A DNA stretch of 24,035 bases from Cymbomonas tetramitiformis (lineage: Eukaryota > Chlorophyta > Pyramimonadophyceae > Pyramimonadales > Pyramimonadaceae): assembly GCA_001247695.2 (NCBI GenBank), contig LGRX02028670.1:1-24035 (forward strand). The letters run 5' to 3'. Both the position numbers and the translations under genes were made by a program. Under the pieces are notes generated by a model. That model was not told the DNA's origin. It did no database searches and was given only the letters and a program-made list of their open reading frames with translations. This document shows positions 1 to 10,375 of the stretch, one piece after another. Each line of letters begins with the position of its first letter. Position 1 is the stretch's first letter.

Positions 1-74
1 TAAAAACCCTTATGCGTTTCCTTGGATAACTTGTTAATAATTTTTGAGTGACGGTGTCTTTTGTTTTGTAACAG
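1..74 (+). other. 3' end of an upstream intron
   Basis: The reading frame that opens at 75 starts with GTG, not ATG, and is preceded directly by a T-rich tract ending in TTTTGTAACAG. This reads as a 3' splice site at 73-74. The gene's first exon or exons therefore lie left of the window. Confidence 0.6.
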
Positions 75-2377
75 GTGTGCTTTAAGTTCTACTATATGGC
101 TTACGGCATCAGCTACGGGTATCTTCACGACTGTCGGACACGCGTGCTCGAGGGCCGACACACGTTTGTTCATGGATTGACGTACGAGGAGGACAACCGC
201 AAGATTTCTCTGAAACGCGAGTCGGTCGTTGCATGGCTCAAGAAATACGCCGACGAATACGGACAACACCAACCTGACAAAGAACCGATTCATCTTTCGG
301 ATGGATTGACCATCGAAGAGCTGTGGGACGAGTACAACGAGGGCTTGCAAGGGAATGAGGAGAGGAAAAAATGCTCTCTCAGTTACTTCTACAAAATATT
401 TGACGAAGATTGCAGGAAGTGGCTCAAGATTCCATCGACGAACCGATTTTCTCAGTGCGATGTTTGCGCGTCCTTCAAGTTATTGAAGGAAGGCTTAACC
501 AAATCTCAAAAAGGTGAATATTCATGAATAGCTTTGTGATGTGTTTATATGCTTATGTTATTTGTTCACTGACCCAAATTTGTGTATCTTGCACAGCGCA
601 ATACAACGGGCCTCTCAACAAACATCATGCAATCGCACGAGCGGAGCGCCAGAAGTTCTACAAACATGGTCGTAAAGCGAATATGACCAAGAGCATTACC
701 ATGAACAAAACTTGGCATAAGTATGCCTCGGTGATCATCGATGGCATGACGCAGTGGACCACCCGACTGCCACACTTTCGACGTATCCCTAAACATCTGG
801 ACTCTAAGGACTTCCTTGACGTGCACAACATGGGGAGCATGATCGAGAACGTGGGCCGCTTCATGAATTTCAACTACGCCAACTTCAAGGACGATGCGAA
901 CTTCCTTGTCAACGTTTTGCACCGGGATATCCTCCGCATTCAAGAGCATCGACGCAACGGGGACGGGGAAAATTCATACTTGATGCCGGAAGTATTGTAT
1001 GTACAGCTTGACAATGTGAGCACCAACAAGAGCAAGTTGATGTTGGCATACGCAGCTTGGCTGGTGCACACGGACGTCTTTCGCAAGGTGAAACTCAACT
1101 TTCTGTTGGTGGGACATACGCACGAGAACATTGACCAGATGTTTTCACGCTTCTCCGTGCGTCTACGACGCAAGCAAGCTTGGACGCTCGACGAGATGAT
1201 AGAGGTCGCACAAGAATGCTTTACGGATGGTGTAATATGCGAGCACACCGAGAAGATCTTCGACTTCAGCTCTTGGTTTGATGGTCACGTCTTCGATTGC
1301 CACAATATTTTGGCACAGCAGGCTTTCAAGTTCAAGAAGAACGAGCACGGCGAAGTGGGCATGCAGTACAAACAGTATTCCATTTCACCCAAATGGTTAC
1401 CCGAGACTCCATTGCCAAAGCTTGTTTCTACACCCCCTGTCACGGGGCCTGGATACATCAAGCCGATTCCTTTTACCGAAGAAGGCATCGAAAAGCTTGA
1501 GCATACCTTACAGGCGTTGAAGGACATTTTGGGCACAAAGCTCACGGAGGTGCACGAAAAGTTTTGGCGCGAGGATGTCATCGAGAAACAGCGCCACCTA
1601 ACTGCTGGTAGAGAATGTCAAGCGCCCGCGATACCCTTCCAGCATCCCGAGAAAATCGCCATCGAGCGCAATGCCACCTTGGTTCGACTGATAGAGGCGC
1701 CCGCGTTGGCGATAGAAGCTGCCGAGGCTGCCGCCGTCCCCGCTATACCGGTGCGCATCCAACGCCGAATTGATCGAGCGCCGATAGAAGTGTACAACGG
1801 TAAACGGAAACACCAAGGTCGAGCCCAAAAGCGAGCAGAGCAGTACGTGGACAACGCCCAGTGGGAGGTCACCTACGGCCAGATGACAGTCGGCAGCTTT
1901 GCAGTGGCTCTCGCGGTGGAATCTGAAAACGACAAGTTCGCGTTCCGCGTACAACTGAAGCGAAGCGAATGGTCGGATCCGTTGTACTTGGCGAAGGTGG
2001 AGGCGCGCTATCCGTCAACTCAACAGCTGCTATATCGCTATTTCCAACCCAAAAAGCACACCGACACCAAGAAGAAGCACCTCGGCAAGCAGCTTGCGAG
2101 TCACCCAGGAGCTTTCGCAGCGCCACCGGGGCACCGACCGTCTACCGAGACTTTCGATAAGAATGAAATAGTGCTGGCATGGAATGTGGATGCGAATGAC
2201 CCCGAACGGAGTATACCGAACGAGCAATACGCGCAGATAGTCGTCGCTTTGCTTGCACAACAATCCAAACGCACGCGCAAGGACCTAGGTGACTTGAATG
2301 AATCGGATGATTCCGATGAAGACGAAGCTTTTGATAATTGCGTAGCGGTAGCGGTAGCACCTGAAGTGGACGCGTAA
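75..2377 (+). CDS. DUF7869-like, RNase-H/transposase-like protein, 5'-partial, two exons
   Basis: Exons 75-513 and 597-2377 join in frame to about 739 residues, ending at TAA 2375-2377. Residues 1-146 hold a helical N-terminal part and a CxxC pair (CDVC, residues 128-131) after KIPSTNRFSQ. The second exon carries the spaced acidic motifs of the family: IIDG (Asp near 195), QLDN (Asp near 285) and GHTHENIDQ (319-327). These resemble a DDE/RNase-H-like catalytic core. The C-terminus is low-complexity and acidic (DLNESDDSDEDE). Such proteins occur in multicopy across algae, plants and invertebrates and are annotated only as DUF7869; their activity is unproven. No stop or frameshift interrupts the spliced frame, so this copy may be functional. 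TGTAA at 2396-2400 could serve in 3' processing. Assignment to the family is from remembered motif patterns, so it is moderately sure; the exon structure is firmer. A domesticated or autonomous transposase are both possible. Confidence 0.72.
514..596 (+). other. Spliceosomal intron, 83 nt
   Basis: The donor is CAAAAAG|GTGAATA at 513/514 and the acceptor is TATCTTGCACAG|CG at 596/597. Splicing splits an Ala codon (G|CG) and moves frame exactly from the upstream open frame to the downstream one. The downstream protein family motif continues without gap. The in-frame ATG at 524 lies inside this intron, so it is not a real start. Confidence 0.8.
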
Positions 2378-3219
2378 AGCAAGACGAAAAAAAACATGTA
2401 AATAATATGTGTATAACGTGTATATAGATTCTGAGTCAAAAGTTCTTTGTGTTTTCACTCCTCCTAGATTTCGAAAAAGTGCATTTGACCTCAATTTTGT
2501 ACCATAAAAACCATCTAATGCACAACCTGCACTTGCATGTTCTTGACTGTTAAAATGCGGCTTTTTAAGCCTATCATGAGGTAAATAAGGCAATATCATT
2601 TTCACATGAGAATATCATTTTCATCCAATAGTGTGTTAAAGTTACATATCTGCCAGTGTAGTATGAAGTTGCCAACATGCAAAATGTGGTAAGCATGATT
2701 GGGTATAGTATTAGGATAAAATTTTACTGCCTGGCGGGATGATTCAGCTCGAAATTCAATTGGATAAAAATATTTGAGTGACATGCCATGTTTTTGAATG
2801 CCCTCCAAAGGTTGAAACTCAAAAATGATAGGGTACATGCTACAAATGCATTGGATATCGTGAGTATGTATATGAACATATATTGTATATGGCATATGTT
2901 CCCACTTAGTTTAGGTCCTATAGATGCTAAAACTCGGAGGATAGTCAATAGGTACCACAAAAAGATGGTTAAAAAAATCCCCGCAAAGCCGGTCCTCGTG
3001 GGAGGACCGAACGCGATTTGGGTCCTCCCACAAGGACCGCCGGGCAGTAGCCATTCGTGCGGGTGGACTGGTTGAAATTGCTGTTCATACGTATGGACGG
3101 CATCGTCCATATGCATGGAATTGTATTATTATAAGCTATTCACACGTACGGACACCGACGTCCATACGCGTGGATCGGTAAAATATGTTGATAAAACCAT
3201 CGTCTACGCGTGCGGACAC
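2378..3219. other. Noncoding spacer with palindromic repeats
   Basis: This AT-rich stretch has no convincing gene. At its right end are a long perfect-looking hairpin (2990-3039). After it come three short related units at about 3075-3216. Each of the first two holds a GGAC...GTCC dyad next to a CATACGTATGG- or CACGTACGG-like core. The third unit ends at the retrotransposon LTR. Confidence 0.5.
2990..3039. repeat. Strong inverted repeat (hairpin)
   Basis: GGTCCTCGTGGGAGGACC (2991-3008) and GGTCCTCCCACAAGGACC (3021-3038) are inverted copies of each other with one mismatch. They would form an 18-19-bp stem with a loop of about 12 nt. Each arm is also partly self-complementary (GGTCCT...AGGACC), so alternative cruciform folds exist. 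It may be a tiny foldback element or a structural RNA hairpin; nothing more can be assigned. Confidence 0.65.
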
Positions 3220-3753
3220 TGTTAAGGCTCGCTATGCGAGCGATATGTATGGCACGGCTATTATTGAACGACAATAGCACGCGCAGAGTATTGTGGGTAT
3301 GAGTGCAATCTCTTCTCCAGAAGTGCTGCTAGAGCTCAATGCTCCCTCATATACGCCAATGCCCCCGCGCTTCTCAAGCGCTACCACAATTGGGTTGTGA
3401 ACCCGAGGGCATTGGGTGAACAACAGTATCGGCTGATCGAATAAGCCATGTGATACCCGCATGGTGTTCAATTCATGCTAGAAGCGAAGACGAGTCTTCT
3501 CAGAACACTTCGGTTCTTCAAGACTTGTCTTGCTTCGCCATCTCGATGCCAATACCTGGCCTCTCGATGACAGGTGTCACTCACCTTAAGTGGATGACAG
3601 ACATGATGACTGTACATGTCACAGTCGACCGTACTGACGACTGTATGTCATTATAACATATGACATGACACGACATGACATGACATGACACGTATGCCAT
3701 ATATGACACGTATGACATGTATGACACATATGTCATCGGTCATAACCCTGACA
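3220..3753 (-). repeat. 3' LTR (left copy)
   Basis: On the minus strand it begins TGTCAGGGTT immediately after the polypurine tract and ends CCTTAACA, giving TG...CA termini. Positions 3220 to about 3574 match 13782 onward without a visible difference. Positions 3575-3613 match with small indels. Positions 3614-3753 have no counterpart in the right LTR and are rich in TGACA/GACAT microsatellite motifs. A 6-bp stem (GCTCGC-TAT-GCGAGC, 3227-3241) lies near the U5 end. The 79-codon open frame inside both LTRs has no recognisable product. Confidence 0.8.
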
Positions 3754-3767
3754 GATCTCCCCTCTTA
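3754..3767 (-). other. Polypurine tract
   Basis: The minus strand reads AAGAGGGGAGATC directly before the TGTCA start of the 3' LTR. This is the expected position and composition of the primer for plus-strand DNA synthesis in LTR elements. Confidence 0.75.
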
Positions 3768-4703
3768 AAAGAGTTGTGACCTCACAATATAGGGTGCATA
3801 CCTTTGTATATGTCTTTGATGTCTTTGTTGTTGAGCTGGTACCAGTCTTCTTACACCGATGAGGCGTCCCTCAAGGTGTTTTTAGGATATTGGGGGGAAC
3901 TGAGTCCACTTTAAACCCTCACCTTAGGCATTTAGCCCTACAGTTCTTAGGATGTAGCCCCCATGAATTGCGTATCGTATTTCAGAGTGACGTTTCAAGG
4001 TATCTTCCGGGGTTTACGTTACGGATAGATATTGCGCTGCCGCTCGTTTCGTGTTAACGATTAAAAAGCAAATAGTAGCATTTCTGCCCTACTGCTTTAC
4101 GCCTTTTATATAATGCATCCACCTCTTCTTCCCTTCAGAGAGCTTACTCCCCCGAAGTTTATAGAAATACTATGGAGAGCCCATTTTGGGGACTTATTTT
4201 AATGCAAACGGAGTGGCCCTGCTTAACGAGATATCGGAGGGTCTCTATGAGTCCACTTTAAATCCTCACCCGATCTGCCAGACTCCTTGTTTTTTTGGTC
4301 CGGTACGCGCGCTTTGACGAACATTTCATAGAGTGGATTCGACAACGTACTAATGTGAAATTCGTTTTAGTTATGTGTGTCAAGCATAACTCAGGATCAC
4401 AACTCCGTCCACCTCAGTATCCGGTAGCTCGGATTACTGGCCATAGATCCGAATGACAAACCACGGTCTGGCAAAGGTAGCATAGCAGTTTTTATTTATC
4501 CACAGATATGGTACCCGCATGTATGCGTATCTGTGCAAGGGTATGACTTTGTACAAGGCTCACTACACCTTTAGCAAGGAAGGATCAATTTCCTGCTTCT
4601 ATGCAACATAATGACAAAACATTAAGAGCAAGGTATATAGATGATCGACATGTATTAGTATGTATTACAAGAAGTAAGGGCAATAGGCTTAATAATTATA
4701 ATG
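3768..4703 (-). other. Long 3' untranslated region of the retrotransposon
   Basis: About 940 bp separate the pol stop from the polypurine tract, and no coding frame was recognised. It contains a 22-bp repeat GAGTCCACTTTAAA(C/T)CCTCACC at 3902-3923 and 4249-4270. A block near 3945-3965 (GCCCTACAGTTCTTAGG) recurs in diverged form in the leader at 10216-10265. Confidence 0.6.
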
Positions 4704-5433
4704 TTAGCCTTCATAGGCAGCTATCATGTCTGCTGCATTGGTCAGCTCTGTGGCTTTGACCCAGGTGTCATGCTCAGGGCCGTAGCCTGCATATCGCACT
4801 AAATAGTACTTGACACCTCTAGTGATCTTATCTGAGAGTATGTGTGATATCTCAAACAGTGGTTGCCCTTCTTCGGTGATCATCTGTGGCAGAGGCAAAG
4901 GTGCTTGAATTGAGTCATTGCACAGCTCTATTCTGGATACAGGCTGAACCGGATGGATACGAATATCGAGATCCCCGAAATCTAACTCATAAGCACGTCC
5001 ATGGCTGAGCACGTTAGATATGATAAACGACCCAATATATGGCTGCTTAAAGTGTCTGCCTGCCTCTGTCAAACCAGTCCATTGAATAAACTCAGTCCGT
5101 AGAAGAACTTTCTGCCCTACTGCAAATTGCCGGGGCATGCGAGTCTTATTGAATCTGGCTTGGCTGATCTCTGCTGCTCGGGAAATGTTATCTACCGCGT
5201 TGGCATGTACAGCCGAGTACTGGTCAAAATGATCTCGAATAGCATTCTGTATTGGAACAGGAGCTTCTGGCGGAATAGTGATTGCCAGATCATGAGGCGA
5301 AAGTGGCTGCGCCATCGAGTCGAGATAAAATGGTGTGTAACCAGTCGTAGCAGAAACCGTGTTGTTAATTGCAAACTCCACCAGAGGCAACTTGTCCTCC
5401 CACGAATTGGCTGAAGTATCGTTGCAACAACAC

Positions 5434-5510
5434 CTGAGGAGAAAGATACTATCTAATCAGTTTATAAACCAGAGGATGGTGAATCATGCATCAAACAAAA
5501 TGAAAAATAC
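5434..5510 (-). other. Intron-like 77-nt insertion in integrase
   Basis: On the minus strand the donor is ATCCTCAG|GTATTT (5511/5510) and the acceptor TTTCTCCTCAG|GTGTTG (5434/5433). Removing 77 nt joins an AG|G arginine codon and passes from the upstream integrase frame to the downstream one. The joined region keeps the spacing expected between the EDxLR helix and the W...LPLVEFAINN motif. A CTGAT branch-point-like site and a pyrimidine tract precede the acceptor. Both boundaries share TCCTCAGGT, a 9-bp direct repeat, as expected of an insertion with target-site duplication. Confidence 0.7.
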
Positions 5511-8500
5511 CTGAGGATGTCCTCAATGAAGGCATGGCTCCTCTCATTGCTTGCATTCGACTGTGGATGGTGTGAAGACGTCATAGACAATCTCGTACCA
5601 GTAGATTTCCACAGTGTTTGCCAAAATGTAGAAGTAAATCTGGGGTCTCGATCTGAGATGATGTTCCTCGGAAGACCATGGAGCTTGAAGATATGCTGCA
5701 TATATATTGAAGCAGTACGCTGAGCAGTCCAGGTCATGTTGAAGGGAATGAGATGACAGCGATGAGAGAATTGGCACATTACCACAAATATACTGTCGTG
5801 CCCATTAGTGGTGATAGGCAGGTCAGTAATCCAGTCAAGAGATACATCAAGCCATTTTGTTTTACGCACACAATATCGTATATGTGACTGACCATAAGGT
5901 TTGTGTCTTCTCATTTTCTGGCGTTGACACACGGGGCACTCCCGAATGTACTGAATGGCTGCCTTCGTCATTCCTGGCCAATAATATCGGCTACGCAATA
6001 AATGAAGCATGCGATTTTTGCCTACATGACCAGAAATAGTGGCTGAGTGGCACTCATGAAGTAGAATGTGGCGAAGCTGTGTGATCTCACCGTCATCTGT
6101 AGGAACTTTGGCAGTAGGTGGAATGTAAAGCTGTCTGCCAAAAATGGTCTTGCGATAGATCAATCCCTGAATGAGCTCGAAATTGCTGACTGACTGTGAT
6201 GATGTCGATGATGCCAGCTTAGATAATATAGTCTGTGCAAATGTGTCACGATCATACTGAGATATAATAATGTCGTGAAGCTGATGAGCTGATGATGCAG
6301 ATATAAGAGCAATGAATGTAGAATCTGTAGACGGTATGTCAATGACTGGAACCTCGCTGACGTCTATATGTTGCAGACAATCAGTGAGTTCAAAGAGTGT
6401 AGAAATACGGGTGAGTGCATCTGCAACCTTATTCTTCTCGCCAGAAATGTGCTCTATTCGAAAGTTGTACTCGGAGAGCTCATCCAACCACCTCGCCTGT
6501 TTGGGGCTTAGTGTGGATTTGGACTGGAAATAAACCAGTGGCTGATGATCTGAGCGAACAATAGTCTCTGGAGCTCCCAGCAAGATGTGGCGAAAGAATC
6601 GGAAGCCCTCCACAATGGTAAATAGCTCGATCTCAGGAATATGCCAGCGTCTCTGTGTATCAGAAAGGGTGACGCTGTGATAGCCACATGGCTTCATACC
6701 TTTTCCTTGATCCTGTAATACTACTTGACCAACGTGTGTGCCACCCTGATCCATCGACCTCTATAATAGATGGCAGTTTCTGATCTGGAAGCTGTAGTAC
6801 TGGAGCATGGCAGATAGCACTTTTGAGATTATCAGATGCCTGCTGCTGCTCAGATTCCCAGACAAACTCTGCATTAGCCTTAAGGAGACGATTGAGCGGC
6901 TCGGCAATCTTGGAGAACTTTGGTATAAATCCCCTAAACTGGCTGACCATGCCCAAAAATGACCGAAGAGATGACTTGCCATCTTTAGCCATACGGCGTA
7001 GAGGCTGTTTACCAACGGTTGGACCATATACGACACTGGAGGCTGGATAGCCATGACTGCACGGATTCTGCCTTCGATGATGGATAGGCCTGCCTCAGAG
7101 ATATGGTGTCCGATAAAATCGATGTATCTGACGAACAACTCAACCTTAGAAGGCCTGATGTAGAACTGATGATCTCTGCAGCGTTGTAAGAACTGTCGAA
7201 CATGCATCACGTGGCTGTCAAAATCTGGACTGTACACTATGGTGTCATCCATGAAAATGACCAAGAACTGATCGATGAAGTCAAAGAATGCTCGATTTCC
7301 AACACGTAGAGCGGTTGCAGGAGCGTTAGTTAACCCGAAAGGCATCACTGTCCACTCATATGAACCGTATCTGGTACGTATCGCTGTTTTGTGAATGTCG
7401 TCTGGATGTATAGGAATCTGATGGAAGAACTGATTGAAGTCAAATCTGCTAAACCATCGTGCACCTTTAAGCTGTTCAAGAAGGGTATCGTGAGGTGGCA
7501 ATGGATACGTGTCCTTTATAGTGATGTTATTAAGGGCTCGATAATCACAGCACATCCTCCACTCCCCCCCTGGCTTAGGAGCGAAAATGATTGGACATCC
7601 ATATGGTGATGATGACGGACGAAGGATACCCAGCTCGATATATTTGATGATTTGTCGTTTGAGCTCCTCCATCATAGGCACTGGAATAGTACGAACTGGC
7701 TGTGATGGTGGCTTATGCCCAGGTTCAATGTTGATGTGATGATATCCACCTTCAAACCGTTCTGGCCTATGGCCAGCTGGAAGATCCTCCTGGAAAATAT
7801 CTGAAAAGTCTTCTCTGATTAGATCACGGGCTGCTGTGACCTTTGGGTCTTCCGTAGTGGTGTCTGAGTCTGCTGCTGCCATGACCAGTTCACCATCGAC
7901 CTCTGAGAGAAAAAAGAGATAAGCTACGGCTTCTTCAGCCGACCCACTGGATCGTATACGTCGTAGGTGCTTTCTCATAGTGGTGGCACTGACCAATTCC
8001 ATTTCAGGAAGGTCATCTGAACCTGGAGTCTGTTCAACTCTGGACAGAACTGTACGAACACTGGATCCTGATGAGCGTTTCCTGGTGATCGTCATATTCT
8101 TGGACTGGAAGTCAATGTGTGGATTTCTTCTTTCCAACCAATCCTGTCCCAGGATGACTGTGAAGGGTTTCATGTCAATGATGTAGAAATCGTCTGTATC
8201 CTTATACTTACCCAGCGTGAATGTAGCATTGGGAAGATAGGATGTACAGGGTATTTGGCTTCCTCCAGCCAATCCCACTGAGAATGATGACGAGTCTGTT
8301 GGTGATATACCAAGCTGAGAAGCGAACTGTCTGTCGATAAAAGACGATGTAGCTCCTGGATCTACCAAAATGTGAGTACTCTGTCCATATACTTTCCCTT
8401 TGTACAACAACAGCTTCTTCTGTGATTTCAGCTGTGCTGTCTGAGATTGCATCTGTGCGATGTTTTCTGAGGGAGTATCCATCTGCTGGAACTGTAATGT

Positions 8501-8571
8501 CAGACTGGAAAGGACTTCTTCTGAGATACTCTCAACCCGGCCACTTGCTGCAGTGGCATTTTCAGGCTGAT

Positions 8572-9978
8572 TTATCCTCGGGGTGCTCTCATCACTGGTA
8601 CCTGTGCAGTACCCGGAGAGTTTCCCTGAGGAGCTGGAGCTGATGCTGGAGCTGGAGCTGGAGCTGGAGCTGCAACTGCTGCATTGATGCTCTGCTGATT
8701 CTGTAGCTCCTTAACCAGGGTGTTGACTGTTTTTACAAGTTTATTAGACTCGTTCTTAGCACCCTGATTATTCTGCTGCTGTTGTCCTCTGTTCTGATTA
8801 TACTGACGATATCCAGGATTGGGAGCTGGTGGCTTGCCTTGTATGGCATTTCCTGCTTCTGTGGTGGTGGCGAAGCAATCATTTTTGATGTGACCAGGAC
8901 GACCACATCGCTGACAATTCTGGGGAGGATTTGCTGCTGCTCCTTTTCCTTTTCATTTTCCTTTCCCCTTGCCTTTTCCTTTGCCTTTTCCTTTATTCCT
9001 CTGAGAATTCTGGTTGGCATTCTGATTCTGGTTGCCTCGATTCTGATTGGATCTGTCATATGGCTTATTGCCACGGCCTTTGTCCTTGTCTTTTCTGACT
9101 GGGTCTCCTGACTGTTCTTTTTCTCCCCTATAGTGAAGGGTCTCTGCCTGCTTCGAATGAACTACATAATTCAAATCGAGCAGGACCTGTGTAGTCTGTG
9201 CCCACGACAGGTTATTCCTTTCGTCCTCTGTTAGAAATCTGAGATGAAATTGTTTGCGAAGGTCTGATTCCATATTACTGATGAATCTGTCCTTTATCAA
9301 AGAATCATCCAGATCAACTGATGCTAAAGCAGCCAGTGATGTGAACGTGCGGAGATAATCTGCAAAGGTCTGGTTTCCCTGATTCAGTGCCATAAGATGC
9401 TTTTTGGCAACTGATCTTTTGTGTGGATTACCAAACTGACTGAGGAATGTATTTCTGATATTTTCATACGTGGCATCTGGATTTTTGGCCACGACCTGAA
9501 AATAATGTCTGTCATTGTTCTGAATGAGTGTCAGGAAGACTGTAATAAGATCCTTATCTGGCACACCTGGATAGGTAAACTGAAATTAACTGTCTACTGT
9601 TTCTATCCAAATCTCAGCATCCTGTCCAACCTTGTACTCCTTAGGTGGATTCATCTTAACCTTTGGAACAAGTGCGGATGGAGCTGGTGCTGGTGGTAAA
9701 TGGCCATCATCAGGGTCTGTAAATACCGGTGGAGCATGATCCTCTGAATAATCTTCTTCTGGCTCCTGTGGTTCTGTCTCTGGGTCTCTGTATCTACTCA
9801 TGTCGGGTTTCATACGACTGATGTTGTCGAAATACCCTATCTCATCGAATCTGATCTGGGTATCAGCATAACCAGTAAGCCATTTAGGTATTTTAAACCG
9901 ACTGAAGGCATCATATCAGCCTAAGATATCAAAGAACCAGGTAGATGGATCCGGATTAATAGCTGGTACTTCTGCCAT
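8572..9978 (-). pseudogene. gag: Retrotransposon gag with CCHC knuckle (three stops)
   Basis: The ATG at 9976-9978 opens MAEVPAINPD. One frame runs about 468 codons to TAA at 8572-8574, broken by TGA at 9916-9918, TAA at 9586-9588 and TGA at 8953-8955. The order is an acidic proline-rich N-terminal part, a retrotransposon-gag capsid region (RNTFLSQFGNPHKRS, DYLRTFTSLAALA), a basic Asn/Gly/Lys tract, and a CCHC knuckle with CX2CX4HX4C spacing (CQRCGRPGHIKNDC). An Ala/Pro-rich end overlaps pol. The three stops look like single-base changes, because family-like sequence resumes in the same frame after each. The ATG is preceded by TTTTGTCTTATAG, which resembles a splice acceptor. Gag would form the particle shell and package the RNA; this copy could not. 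Confidence 0.85.
8597..8626 (-). promoter_or_regulatory. Candidate -1 ribosomal frameshift signal at gag-pol overlap
   Basis: The minus strand carries G GGA AAC (8626-8620), a type of X XXY YYZ slippery heptamer, phased exactly on gag codons (cag gga aac). A -1 slip reads GGG AAA CTC and enters the pol frame. Six nucleotides later GGTAC (8613-8609) can pair with GTACC (8601-8597) across a 7-nt loop. The stem is short, so a pseudoknot or longer-range pairing may be needed. Confidence 0.5.
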
Positions 9979-10020
9979 CTATAAGACAAAACACAACACC
10001 AACAAAAACCTTCAACTGGT

Positions 10021-10052
10021 TGTGTGTGTGTGATATATATATATATATATAT
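10021..10052. repeat. GT/TA microsatellite
   Basis: A short GTGTGTGTGTG run is followed by a TATATATATATATATATA run. Similar GT and TA runs recur at 10900-10945 and 12958-12975. Confidence 0.8.
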
Positions 10053-10375
10053 TGTACATGTATTATTTTTGTACATTAATATAATGAGCTTGAAGTATAT
10101 ATATATGGTTCCACCTTCTTCCCCCTCAAGGAAGTGTGAACTCCACAGGCAGTTGTCAAGTGCCTTAATACCTCATATATGTAGCATGCTGTCCTTTAAG
10201 GAACTTATACAGCTCATACAGTTCTAGGGTTGCTGCCCTACAGTTCTTGGGTTGTTGCCCTACAGTTCTTGGGTTGTTGCCCGATATATTGTCATAACTG
10301 TGCTGATTTCAGCATGACATAAATGCCAAACACAGAGTGTTTTGCTATTATATAGCGGCATTTCAGGGTGTATAG

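Larger units (their letters stand above)
4704..8626 (-). pseudogene. pol: Retrotransposon pol: protease, RT, RNase H, integrase, chromodomain (disrupted)
   Basis: Reading begins in the gag overlap, where a -1 shift at 8620-8626 enters this frame. Protease carries LVDPGATSSF near 8361-8375. RT follows with RFDFNQFFHQI, MPFGLTNAPAT and FMDD at 7244-7255, an unusual variant of the YxDD box. A frameshift between about 7055 and 7010 separates RT from its thumb/connection segment (RSFLGMVSQFRGFIPKFSKI). A second near 6750 falls just after the RNase H motif IIEVDGSG. RNase H continues with RSDHQPLVYF and KVADALTR. Integrase has the HHCC zinc motif (HECHS to CPVC, about 6058-5925), and its catalytic residues are D in SLDWITD, D in ISDRDPRF and E in NASNER, with 35 residues between the last two. 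An intron-like insertion (5434-5510) lies after EDIL. The GPF-like module and a chromodomain (YYLVRYAGYGPEHDTW) end at TAA 4704-4706. Catalytic residues survive, so decay is recent. Confidence 0.88.

Noticed and set aside
2788..3075. 95-codon plus-strand frame in the spacer
   Set aside because: Composition is not protein-like, it crosses the palindromic repeat, and no motif or splice context supports it.
3232..3471. 79-codon frame found identically in both LTRs (also 13794-14033)
   Set aside because: Identity is explained by the LTR pair. It has no recognisable domain and lies within LTR sequence.
5391..5511. Plain frameshift mutation in integrase
   Set aside because: A simple indel would leave extra non-homologous sequence. 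A 77-nt GT-AG segment with a 9-bp direct repeat explains the break better.
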